From Thereva unica (lineage: Eukaryota > Arthropoda > Insecta > Diptera > Therevidae): a DNA stretch of 64,000 nucleotides. The stretch lies in assembly GCA_949987705.1 (NCBI GenBank), contig OX465283.1, positions 72,735,720 to 72,799,719 on the forward strand, written 5' to 3'. This document shows, one piece after another, positions 45,420-56,003 of this stretch (its first letter is position 1; each line of letters opens with the position of its first letter). A program made the position numbers and the translations under genes. Under the pieces are notes generated by a model. The model did no database searches, was not told where the DNA came from, and saw only the letters and a list, made by a program, of their open reading frames with translations.

Positions 45420-45740
45420 TGATTTGTTTAAATATATTACATAAATTTTATTTTCTACTTTTTAGTTTATTATATGTCTTCCACCATTTTGTGTTGGCCA
45501 CCATTTCGGATTTCAAATGACGCTACACCGCTAATTGTATTCTACCTGTCGTGTCCTTTCATTTGATACCGATGTCGGGCGGGGAACGCAAATGCAAAAA
45601 TGGGCCCCCGTCTTGGAACCGCCGTCTTAAAAAATGGCCAGATTGCATTTTGAAGCGAGCTATACATTGTGCAAAATTTTAAGTTGATCGGTTGTATGGA
45701 AGTGGATCAAAATCAAGTTAAAGGCTCTTGTTTTTGTTAA
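45420..45740 (-). repeat. Interspersed repeat Z, copy 3 (antisense)
   Basis: TTCATTTGATACCGATGTC, AATGGCCAGATTGCATTTT and GTGCAAAATTTTAAGTTGAT are the reverse complement of the landmarks at 1685-1990, in matching order. It is diverged and non-coding. Confidence 0.65.
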
Positions 45741-46280
45741 CGCTTTTTTTTTGTTAACGCTTGATTTCTACTTCCCATATGTTAGGGTGGTAGGATTAAA
45801 TTCATACGTTTATTTTAGAGTTTTGCATCTTTGGGTTTCACTCTGGGTTACTGAATGCTTTATGTTCCGAAATTCGTCTGAAATACTTAAAATACTTTAA
45901 CTGATCCTGTTTCTTTCACCAAGGTCTATTTCTTCACTACATAAATATCTCTTGAAAAATGTAAACAATAAAATGAATCGCACACAATAATTGGCGTTTA
46001 TAAAATTATTTTTCTTAATTTTATGGGAAAAATTACAATTTACTTTAAAGTAAATTTTACGAATGGTTGTTTAAAGCCACCATTTAGTACTATTGATATA
46101 ACTAGTGTTACAGTCACACGATGCATCCAATAAACTCACAATATCAAAAATCCTTCTTCTGCAGCATCAATACAACAAAAAACCCAGATTCCCAGAATTA
46201 TTCATAATTTTGTTACAATAATAATAAGGTAAAAAAAGATCGCACAAAAAAACCAACAAAGAAGAAGCTGGAGAAAAAAC
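45741..46280. other. Non-coding, nothing recognised
   Basis: AT-rich with no domain or terminal repeats. Confidence 0.45.
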
Positions 46281-46475
46281 CTACATAGTGACACCTCGTG
46301 GTGCCCTCTTAATTAGTGTCAGTGTGTGCGTGTATACGGTATTAATATGTACTAATTCTGCTTTTCTGAGTTTCTGATGTTGGTATCGCAGCAATTTAAC
46401 GAAAACTCGGTCACGAAATCGCAAGTGACCCACATAGGGCCTGAGCTGGAAAGCAACGCGCTGTGCCGCCATCAT
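46281..46475 (-). CDS. Small basic ORF on the minus strand, possible exon
   Basis: The frame encodes 64 residues, starting MMAAQRVAFQLRPYVGHLRF and rich in Arg, Lys and His. The region is GC-richer than its surroundings, which is why I list it. Just upstream, CCGTTGATC and GATCAACGG form an inverted pair. I recognise no family. A splice donor after the AATACC segment (GTATAC) is possible but weak. Chance or an unrecognised SINE are real alternatives. Confidence 0.2.
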   Translation of the reverse strand: MMAAQRVAFQLRPYVGHLRFRDRVFVKLLRYQHQKLRKAELVHINTVYTHTLTLIKRAPRGVTM

Positions 46476-47216
46476 GCAGAGAAAGATACCGTTGATCGCG
46501 AGTAATCATGGCGCTTAGCTCCATGATCAACGGACCGCAAAGAGTGTTGTATTTTAAATTTTATGCTACATTGTGAATTGTAATGTTTGCTGGTGCTTTT
46601 ATAAGAAATAAAATTAAGAGAAAAATGGAGAGAGATTTTTTAAACTTTCACAAGGGACATTTTTGGGCGAGTGATAGTTGAACTTTTTTCTGTAGCATAC
46701 ATATAGGCGCAAAAAAATATAAAGCTTTAAGATCGCTTTTCGATTAAAATCGTCTTTATATTATTCATTTATTTTTGCCAGATCAGGATTCTTGCAAGCA
46801 TTAGTTACTTAAGTCTTAATCCCATGAAGCGTTGATTTTAGCTTGACCTTGTTTCCAGTAGGTATAACTTAAATTAGTTGTAAGTCCATCAATGAACGTA
46901 ACTGATCATGTCTATCCTCCGTATAGTCCTGACTTGTCGCCAAACGATCGTTGGATACTCGCAAGATGATGACTTTTGACAGTAAATTTATTCTTCAAGA
47001 TTATATTACTTATTGCATTGCGTTGTATCTTTCAACTTTTTTATGTGGTGCTTCTAAGCTAAAGAACCATGCTGTATACTGCCTTACTGTCATGTCCTTC
47101 GTTGATCACATAGTAGTTATAAGGTTAGTTCGAGCTATAGAAGAGGTTTGAGATTATGAGGAAGGAAGTTGGTAATGCTGATTGCAAAAGATTGTTGCAC
47201 TTTCGAATTCTTCAAT
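46476..47216. other. Non-coding, nothing recognised
   Basis: AT-rich DNA without domains or element ends. Confidence 0.45.
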
Positions 47217-47430
47217 TTAGGAAGGAATTCCTAGTCTGTGACGTGTGTGAAAAGGGTGCTGTAGGCAGTCGGTAAATTTAATGCTGTGGCTATAATATTG
47301 TCGTAGAGGCAGGAGAGGGCTAATTTCGGTTGAACAATTCCTATGATAGTAGCGATAAAATATTATCAGGGATGCTACATTCCTACGGTGGCTCAAAGCA
47401 TCGATGTAATAGATCTTCGATCTATGCACA
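47217..47430 (-). mobile_element. Relic of the Jockey/CR1-like LINE C-terminus
   Basis: The minus-strand product contains ALSHRRNVASLIIFYRYYHR, matching LSHRRNVTALTKFYRYYYS of the 22-kb copy, then PLLPLRQYY. It is shortened and diverged. No 3' tail is present. Confidence 0.7.
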
Positions 47431-47844
47431 CTAGAATAGTTGTTTAGACAATAGCTGAAATCCGGCCACTAAAGGTTGCTCTTTTGCCTGTATGGAGAAA
47501 CGTGCATTCTCTAGTGAAGCAAAATGGCAGAAGCTGTATTCTGTGGTTTCTGTTTGCACTTGACGGTGTTTTCACGTGTCACTATCAATTGTACCTATGA
47601 TTTCCAGGCGATATTTGTCAGGAGAATGTGATAATTGACCTTTTCTGAATAATCTATCATTCCCCAACCCCGTTTCGATTCTTGAATATTTTTAATCCTC
47701 CTTATGCTCAGTTCCTTTTCATGATGGCATGACAAAGGGCGAAAAAGTGTGCCTAAGTAGGTTCCCTTATGGGGGACCAGCCATATAAACCTAACCTATA
47801 ACCCTACACTGCGAGCCAGATGAGGGATTGAGGGTGTACATAAC

Positions 47845-48820
47845 AACCTACTGAGTTCCCCTAGGCTGCGTCCTTGATCCCCTCTTGTGGATTATCGTGT
47901 ATGATGAAGTATTGGCGCTACGCCTCCAACGAGAAGCGGTCGCTACTGGGCTCGCCGATTACACTGGGGTCGCGTTAGTAGGAAAAAACTCGACGAAATC
48001 GAGATATTTGCGAACGAAGCGTTATTGGACATAAATACGTCGCTTGAGAACGCTCGATGTTAGATGAACACAAAACGGAAGTAGTGCTAATAAAAAAGCA
48101 GAGAAAAGTGTAGATCATAGGCGGACCTAGTCATCTGTCCCCAGCTCGCTCTTAGGTACATATTTGGGAGCGATAATTAACCGAACATCCTATTGTATCC
48201 AGGGCCAGTGTGGGCAGCGGCTTCAGACAGAACGGTCAACTGGTATACAGAAACAATGTAATGTAAAATAAAAATATAATTTTAGTGCTGACGTCACTTG
48301 TTGGCCGTTTTCTACGGTATTCGAAGCTGTCAGTCTCTTTTACATTACCTTGTTCCTGTATAACGTGGGGCAACAGGAGGAAAATAATCTCTGCCTATTT
48401 CTAAGTGAAGCAGTCGCTGAGGCCCAGCTAACACCTGAGAACATTCTGGACCATTTGATAAGGTCGGAGGATATGTGGAAAATGATGGAGTTATGCTAAA
48501 GACCACCCCCCCCCCCCCCCCGCTATAGATTTCTAAGCCCAAAGAAACAGAGAAAGACAACGATATGCAAGGAGTGATAGCAGCTAGGTAGTTAGATATC
48601 CAGACTGTTCCGGCTCTGGTGAGCACCCTTGAGGGATTATTTTTTTAAGGGTGATGGTGAAGTCGCCAGGCTGGAGTAATGCCATGACGGCTCGTACCGG
48701 TTTGGACTTGAACGTCATGAAAAACGGGTGGGTGAGTTTAGTTAGTAGAATTTGACACTACCCTCTAGGGCGCATCCCAAGTGGTGTCTCCTGTCGTAGG
48801 AATGGCCTTAGACAGGCGGT
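47845..48820 (+). mobile_element. R1-like LINE remnant
   Basis: GCVLDPLLWIIVYDEVLALRL followed by GLADYTGVAL is a decayed reverse-transcriptase palm (usual form GS.LGPLLW and FADD). The C-terminal EAQLTPENILDHLIRSEDMW at about 48415-48475 is a hallmark of R1-clade LINEs. A C homopolymer of about 16 lies at 48506-48521. The segment 48680-48800 (GTGAGTTTAGTTAGTAG) is its 3' region and also occurs antisense at 15800-16200. Internal deletions remove most of the protein. No rDNA is nearby. Confidence 0.7.
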
Positions 48821-49234
48821 CGCACGTATTCCTTGGTGCTGAACTCATGTGAGATACTCATCAAACTGACGTATAAAAACAGTTCAGATTAGCCTATCTT
48901 GTATGTGCACGGAACGCTGCTCAAATTTTAAATTTTAAAGGACATGCAGTTCGCTAACATCTCCGCTTTCGGAGTCTCTTCTATAATGTTGCGATAAGTA
49001 GCTTAGTTATGAATCTTTTACGCGCCAGTTTGTTTGGCCAAATTGAAGCATTGTAATTTACCATGGACCTAATGATGGTAGTGTATATCCAGTACATACA
49101 TGGTTTTCGTTTGTAAGCCCAATGTAACCCCACAAGCTCTTCTCTCACCTAACTTAGCTACTAAAATTTTTAAGTACTGCACTCAATCAAATTTGTAGCA
49201 TTTACACAGAAATTCATGGAGTGTCTTTTATATG
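48821..49234. other. Non-coding, nothing recognised
   Basis: AT-rich. No exon or element ends are identified before the MITE at 49238. Confidence 0.45.
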
Positions 49235-49237
49235 TAA

Positions 49238-49701
49238 CTGCCGGGGCCCAATGAAACCGTCAACGTGATTTTCCATATAAATTGTTGTTGCTTTTGATGG
49301 TGACGGTGACTTGGATTTAATTTTAATTTTGCTGGTCTACCCCTCCACAAGCAAAAGCGCTCTCATTTGTTCGCTCATTTTTTTGATTTGCCTGCCATCT
49401 GTTAAAAAAAGTAAACCCTAATTAAACAAGAAAGCTTTTACATTTATGTTGGTGCTATAAACCCGCCCACAATTTTCTTGAACAGAAAGTGCGGAAAATG
49501 TACTCGAAGAAGAAGAAGATATTACTTTTATATAATTTAATTTGAAACAAATACAAAATAATCAAACAGTTAATTCAATCACAAGTAGACAATGACATTT
49601 GTCAAGCAAAAGCTACTTTGACGGTGACGGTTTCATTGGGCGAGCTCTCACCGACAGTGGTAGGGGAAAATCACGTTGACGGAATCATTGGGCCTCGGCA
49701 G
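49238..49701. mobile_element. PIF/Harbinger-type MITE upstream of RagA, TAA duplication
   Basis: CTGCCGGGGCCCAATGAAAC at the left mirrors the right end, which closes with CATTGGGCCTCGGCAG. The arms go on to share CAACGTGATTTTCC/GGAAAATCACGTTG. TAA flanks both sides (49235-49237 and 49702-49704). It is 464 bp and non-coding. Its right end lies 93 bp before the ORF at 49795 and about 450 bp before RagA, so it may contribute to the promoter. Confidence 0.85.
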
Positions 49702-49794
49702 TAACTCTAAAAATAGTAAACAGAACATTTTTATATATAATTATAATTAAACAATTTCTTAAATTGTCAAGTTAAGTTACATTGCTACGATGTA

Positions 49795-50127
49795 ATGAAA
49801 TATTTTAAACAATTTAATCTAAAAAGTCCTTTCAATTATTGTCGCCATTTCATGATCCGAACCCAAAAAAAATTAACGGGTAAAAATCAACGCGCTGCTA
49901 TAATAGGTCCATTGTCTACCAGATGGCAGGCAAATTTGTTAAAGGAAAATTGTCAACTTTTTGTAAAAACTGAACGCACTCCCCTTGTGGAAGGTGGGCT
50001 GTGGCACTGTTTGATAGAAAAAGATAACAATAGGAATGTTATCATTTCGTACACCGTGAAAAAGAACGTAAAATTATTTGCAGGTTGTCACAAATTAAAA
50101 CAAATTTCTTCTACTGTGCTCGCATAA
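49795..50127 (+). CDS. Small ORF immediately upstream of RagA, unrecognised
   Basis: The frame encodes 110 residues. The N-terminal 35 are rich in Lys, Arg and aromatic residues with almost no acidic ones (KYFKQFNLKSP, RTQKKLTGKNQR), as in mitochondrial presequences. The rest (RWQANLLKENCQLFVKTERT, LWHCLIEKDNNR, then VKLFAGCHKLKQ) looks like a compact folded domain. I cannot name the family. The start context is GTAATGA. The stop at 50125-50127 precedes the RagA ATG by 21 nt on the same strand. Either the two share a transcript, or the RagA 5' leader overlaps this gene. The alternative that it is only RagA leader sequence cannot be excluded, but its length and composition argue for coding. 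Confidence 0.55.
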   Translation: MKYFKQFNLKSPFNYCRHFMIRTQKKLTGKNQRAAIIGPLSTRWQANLLKENCQLFVKTERTPLVEGGLWHCLIEKDNNRNVIISYTVKKNVKLFAGCHKLKQISSTVLA

Positions 50128-50148
50128 AAAGGAAAAAATCTGGAAACG

Positions 50149-51302
<1,154 letters not shown>

Positions 51303-51404
51303 TATTTAAGGATGTCGCCGTTCGCGCGATAGAATATAACTTGTTTTCCTTTGTATACAAAAATAACGATCTTATAATCCATGTGCTTTTTTGTTAATTT
51401 GTTT

Positions 51405-51410
51405 ATTAAA
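51405..51410 (+). terminator. Possible polyadenylation signal for RagA
   Basis: ATTAAA lies 103 bp after the RagA stop codon. It is the common variant of AATAAA, and no AATAAA is nearer. The cleavage site itself cannot be seen. Confidence 0.4.
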
Positions 51411-51628
51411 ATGCTTGAAAGTTATTTCTTAAGAATCGAATTTTTATACTGCACATGCTCCAAACAAGGCGAAGAATGGGATAACTACAAATTTAAAGTG
51501 TTTGTGCGTTTTCTACTTAAAATGCTTCCTATGAATGCATTCTGAACTGTTTGTGCGCTCCATTGTTTAGAAAACTAAAAATTATTAAAATATTTCGACT
51601 GTTAACAGGTGAGTTTTATTGCTAATTA

Positions 51629-51737
51629 GGGTGTCTTCGAAAATGCATCACTGCGGTATTACTGCAATATTCAGCAATTAGAACTCTGTGGCTGAATATT
51701 GCAGTGATACCGCAGGGATGCATTTTCGAAGACACCC
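51629..51737. mobile_element. 109-bp hairpin MITE, TTA duplication
   Basis: GGGTGTCTTCGAAAATGCAT at the left is the reverse complement of the right end, and pairing continues through CACTGCGGTATTACTGCAAT with few mismatches. TTA flanks both sides (51626-51628 and 51738-51740). This fits a very short PIF/Harbinger derivative. It lies about 325 bp after the RagA stop. Confidence 0.75.
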
Positions 51738-51761
51738 TTAGTTTTACTTTAACAGGCTTGG

Positions 51762-52162
51762 GCCCCTGTTCTGAAAGTCGAGTCGCAAAGACACGACAAG
51801 TCGTTTGAGTTGATAAAAGCCCCTGTGCTGAAAGTCGAGTCGTGATTCGTGACAAGTTTTTTGAGTTGCAGAAAGCGCAGCATAGTGGCCTAGAGTGGAA
51901 GTGCTAAGTTCGTGTTTAGCCCCTATGCTGAAAGTCGCAATTCGACTGAAACGTCACTTTCTTCAACTCAAAAAACGTCACGACTCGACTTTCAACACGG
52001 GGGCCAAAGTGACGATTCAGTCGCATTACGATTTTCAGCACAGGGGCCTAAACTCAGCTTTTCCAGTCTAGGCCCCTGTGCTGAAAGTCTTAATTCGACT
52101 GAAACGCCGCTTTCTTCATCTCAAACATCTTGACACGACTCGACTTTCTGCACAGGGGCCTT
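51762..52162. repeat. Nested cluster of short MITEs with GGCCCCTGTGCTGAAAGTC ends
   Basis: The terminus GGCCCCTGTGCTGAAAGTC, or its reverse complement, occurs at least seven times (near 51763, 51822, 51919, 52000, 52031, 52073 and 52143). Complete small hairpins of about 90 bp can be read at 51919-52013 and 52073-52161. Others are interrupted by each other, so the cluster grew by insertion of the family into itself. Interiors share CGACTGAAACG and TTTCTTCA. No protein is encoded. Confidence 0.75.
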
Positions 52163-52212
52163 AGTATAGAATAAAAATGGTTTACTAATAAAGTAAAACA
52201 TTTCGCCATAGC

Positions 52213-52592
52213 GCCCTCCGCACACGAGTCGACTGAATTTGTAATACCAGTTTCCCAAGCTGATTTCACAATAATCACGCGCACAACCAGCACATTCAAA
52301 CCTTTGTCCACACACGAGCGCAACTGATTTTGGATCAATCGGTGTTCTGTGCCCGCCCACATAGTTTTTAGTCACGAAGATTTGGCAATATTAAGTAGTT
52401 CAGATGAGTGCAAACACATAACTGAATTTCTTTCGAGCGGGAAGAACAGTCGCACGCGAACTATTGCGAACTGAATATCAAATCAGTTTGTCGACCCGTG
52501 TGTGGATTCCCACTTCCGTACATGGGCAAGGTCACGAAACAGTTGCATAACGCAACCGGGATTGCAAATCAGTCGACTAGTGTGCGGAGGGC
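52213..52592. mobile_element. MITE with GCCCTCCGCACAC termini, 380 bp
   Basis: GCCCTCCGCACACGAGTCGA at the left mirrors TCGACTAGTGTGCGGAGGGC at the right with one mismatch. Further pairs (CACACGAGCGCAACTGATTT, repeated CAAATCAGT) lie inside. No clean duplication is visible. Confidence 0.7.
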
Positions 52593-53189
52593 CTTGATTT
52601 TTAAATGTGTTAATATAATTATGTTGGTTTTTTTTGTATTTGACTGATGAAACTATATTTAGGAGTGCCTTTGTGCTATTCACTTACGGTGCCATGTCTA
52701 ATTGGTAGCTTATTCGATGGAAACATGTATGATATATGTACACGGCTAAGTGTGTTCTGTTGAGTCCTGGAGGGATGTTTTCGAACTCAGACGTAAAAGT
52801 TCGGAGAAACTGATAGACGACGATTGCCCCACAGCAGAGTGGTTCTATTCATGAATAACATCGGTAAAATTTTGCAAGAGCTGCTGAAATCCTACGGTGG
52901 CTTTATGTGCCTCTGTAGTCGAGCAAAAGACGCTATCTCCGATTAGTTCGAGAACTGAATTTTCACCTTTTCCATCGTAAATTATTTTATTCGGAAATGG
53001 AATTCGGAAAAATAAGACATTCTGATCCAAATAAGTCTAAGATACATATGTGTCGTTCATTGTAAAAGTGGTGTAACTCCATATTTAAAAATATTAGAGG
53101 TTAATTTGCTTTGGAGTCACATTTTGTCATATCTTTCGCTAGAAAACTAAAGCAACTCCAGAAGTGCAATATAATTGCACTAATAATGA
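52593..53189. other. Non-coding, nothing recognised
   Basis: AT-rich sequence between a MITE and a LINE relic. No exon features are supported. Confidence 0.45.
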
Positions 53190-53540
53190 ACTTCGGGGTC
53201 GGGGCGATTAAGAAATTTCGATATAAAGATTTAGAATAGCACGTGCACTGGGGGACACCGGCAGAGATGGTGTAGGGTTGAGAGTCTTAGGCAACAGAAG
53301 AGCGGTCAGAAGGGAAACTCAATGCAGTTATTTAAGTTAATACCAATTATTTTAAGTTGAACCCTCTTAGCAGGCTCTCATACCCCGACAACTTTTAGAA
53401 ACATCTAGAGCAAGAAGGCTCAACTAACCAAATAGGTACATTCTTTCAATTTAAATGTTTCGTCAGACGTATTAGAATGTCACCTGAAAACCGATATCAT
53501 ACAAGGTTTGGTAAAGCTTTGAATACTTAATAAGCTGGAA
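53190..53540 (-). mobile_element. Relic of the Jockey/CR1-like LINE
   Basis: The minus strand matches the palm region: GGGGGACACCGGCAGAGATG corresponds to the antisense of the AGVPQGS segment, and the flanking blocks follow the order of 36840-37060. It is strongly diverged. Confidence 0.5.
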
Positions 53541-53544
53541 GCTT

Positions 53545-53760
53545 CTTTTTTTCGATGGTTCTACATCCCAACTACGGTCTTGGCCTCCTTCAGTTTCTTG
53601 ATTTGCTGCCAGTTTCTTTTGTTAAGTTGTTTCGCTGCATTAGCATCCCCGTTTTAACCACCTTTGCCAGTAGATTCGGAGCTCTTTTTGGCTTCTTCGA
53701 GCCATCTATCCTGACAGGCCCAACGTAAACGCAATTATGCGCCATATGTTTATAATTATA
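53545..53760 (-). mobile_element. RTE-like LINE 3' end, antisense
   Basis: The minus strand encodes NKRNWQQI and KLKEAKTVVGM followed by a stop and CCATCG plus an A-rich tail. This matches NTRNWRQAAEQ, KLKEAKARIGP and the GCCATCGAAGAAG tail of the 61-kb element. It is short and decayed. Confidence 0.7.
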
Positions 53761-53860
53761 GTGCTCCAGGTTAGGGTTTTTCTTTCTTCTTTCCCTCTTC
53801 CGCCGAATAAAATTTTTGGGCTTGTTTCCATTTCTTTGCAGGACTGCAACCCCGACTGCA

Positions 53861-53888
53861 AACCCCTCCGCGTTTTGAATGGACTAGC
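53861..53888 (+). repeat. Terminal remnant of repeat family X
   Basis: CCTCCGCGTTTTGAATGGAC is the same end sequence as at 13330-13350 and, in reverse, 7757-7780. The rest of the element is not recognisable here. Confidence 0.5.
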
Positions 53889-53892
53889 AGGA

Positions 53893-54399
53893 TAACAACC
53901 ACGTCGCTTCACCTTAAGCCTTATTATTCAAAAAAAACACTCCGCTAGTTCTCCTTGTATTCTATCCATTTTCGTGTTCGTTAATTGCACTATGTCGCAT
54001 ACGTTCCTATCTGTGCTGCGTATGCACGATTGATGGAATTGGTACTAGTCGTTGCTGTACTCCTATATTTACGTTGAATCTTCTTTCTGGAAACACTGTT
54101 AATCTATTTCCTAAATCCAGCTTGGTATTACCAAGGGATTAATTTCTTTTGTTGATTCTTTTGTTCACAAGACGTTAATCTTATAATAGTACATATGAAA
54201 ACGATACATAAATATAAATAACATCAGTAGCTATCTTAAGAACTAACTAGAGGTGTTTTATAAAATTATTTGGAAAATAAACTCGGTGGAAACAACAAAA
54301 ATCTTAAACAATTTTTTGAAGAAGTTATTAAACAAAATAAGAATTGGAATAAAATAAAATTAAAATGAGGTGAAATTGTGCTCGAATTCTAATTTGTTA
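53893..54399. other. Non-coding, nothing recognised
   Basis: AT-rich, no domains. Confidence 0.45.
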
Positions 54400-55460
54400 T
54401 CTTGGTAACTAAGTACTTGATGAGACACCTTTTGAAAACACTGGTCGATTCCGTCATTTGTTTTTCAGTCCTTGCGCCATTTTTTACTTCAAGCGCCAAC
54501 CATAATCAAGCCCTGAATGTTAGTCGGAAATGGAATCCAAAGTTGAGCGACGTAAATAAACTAAGAACGTTGTCCTGTTAAAAGTCGAAAACGCGTAATA
54601 TGTACATTGAGGTTTCTAGGTGATTGAGACAGCTGAATAAATTCAGATAGGTAAGAAGGTTTGCGCTGATGCAGAATATCATGGAAACATTTTAATAGCC
54701 TAAAATTCAAGTAGATTTGAAAAGGGCAGCCTAGAAAATCCCAGAGAAGGAGATACAACGCGGCCGTGCATTAGTTGAGGTAAGACTAGCTTTGCTGTGT
54801 ATTGCTTGCATGTGGTCGCCATAGGTCATTCGGTCATTTAGAATAACCCCAAAGTTTTGAACTTTGTTCACACGTGCAATGTGAGTGTGGCCCAGGGATA
54901 CATGTAGAAGGTTGAGGCCAAAGATAGAGGAGTTGGAAAAAACTATAAACTGGGGCTTACCAGGATTGAGAATCAGGAGATTAGATAAAAAGACTGTTTT
55001 GCAGGTCTACGGTCAATTTACTTATCCCAAACTCAAGCTTATCTTTAGGCATTGTGAGATAGAGCTGTACGTCGTCAGCGTACATAGACAATCGCTGGTA
55101 GATTATTAACTGAAGAGAAGCGGGCCAAGTAAAAACACTTGGGGAACACCATCTAATAACTTAGAAGGAGATAGAGTTTAGCAGTTTAACCTGCTGCGAG
55201 CGATTGGTTAGGAAACTGTGCAACAAGAGCTTCAGGGCGGATAACAAAAAGCCGAATCGAGCGAGCTTCAGGAGTGGTTATCTTTATCAAAAACGTTTGA
55301 AAAATCTAATAGAGCGAGCAGACAAACGTCATGATCATTTAGAGAGTGCCTTATATCAATGGTAATTTTGGAAAGTGCCGTATCACAGCTATAAGATTTA
55401 CGAACCTGGGGTGGTAACACGTAAGTTGTTTCAATCGACCTCTTCATACAAAAATTCAAA
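54400..55460 (-). mobile_element. Decayed I-like LINE, antisense
   Basis: Minus-strand pieces: VRKSYSCDTALSKITIDIR and LLALLDFSNVFD (55430-55280), corresponding to LDFSKAFD in the 59-kb element, then much further on LKCFHDILHQRKPSYLSEFI (54700-54610), corresponding to LNKVLSSKSPSYLFDF. The palm between them is broken by indels. A 101-bp palindrome sits at its 5' edge (55408-55508). Confidence 0.7.
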
Positions 55461-55508
55461 ATTTTCGTATGAAAAGGTCGATTGAAACAACTTACGTGCT
55501 ACCACCCC
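55408..55508. repeat. 101-bp near-perfect palindrome
   Basis: GGGGTGGTAACACGTAAGTT at the left and its near-perfect reverse complement ending CTACCACCCC at the right enclose an almost loop-free stem that includes TTTCAATCGACCT. It may be a hairpin MITE or an inverted duplication at the LINE edge. No duplication was identified. Confidence 0.75.
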
Positions 55509-55555
55509 TGATTGATAAGCATGGAGAATCCTGATTTCGTTAACAAAACTCAATT

Positions 55556-56003
55556 ACTACGTTTATAAGCGGAGTTTCACTCCCGGATTCTCAATCCAAA
55601 GTAAAACTCCCCATGGGTTTATAAGCAATGGGAGTGTAAATCCAAAATACTTTCTGGTTTGAGATGACAGCTCCAAGCTCAAATTCAAAATCATAGTAAA
55701 GACAAATATAAACCCAATGTTTAATTTAATGTAATTTAAAAATATCCATAAACAAAGAAAAAAAACTATTGTAGCAAAATAAAACACCCAGCTTCTTCTT
55801 TACAAAGTTTTCCTCCTTCGGAAAAAATTCTCACTCCCAGTCAGCGTTTATAAGCACAACATAAACCGGGATCGAAGTTTCACTCCAGCTTTTTCTTCGG
55901 GAGCGAAAATCCAAGTTCTGGATTTTCACTCCCGGTTTATAAGCGGTGTTTCACTTCGGATCGAAACTTCCATCCGGAGGAAAACTCCGCTTATAAACGT
56001 AGT
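55556..56003. mobile_element. MITE with ACTACGTTTATAAGCGGAG termini, 448 bp
   Basis: The 22-bp end ACTACGTTTATAAGCGGAGT(TT) has its exact reverse complement at the right. TTTCACTCC, TTATAAGC and CGGTTTATAAGCGG motifs repeat inside. Flanks do not show a convincing duplication. It lies about 2 kb before the CAHbeta exon. Confidence 0.8.

Noticed and set aside
48345..48626. 93-codon minus-strand ORF with a glycine run
   Set aside because: The glycines come from a C homopolymer, and the opposite strand carries the R1-like motif.
51622..52375. Several ORFs next to RagA on both strands
   Set aside because: They run through nested MITEs with inverted repeats; the apparent protein repeats are the MITE termini.
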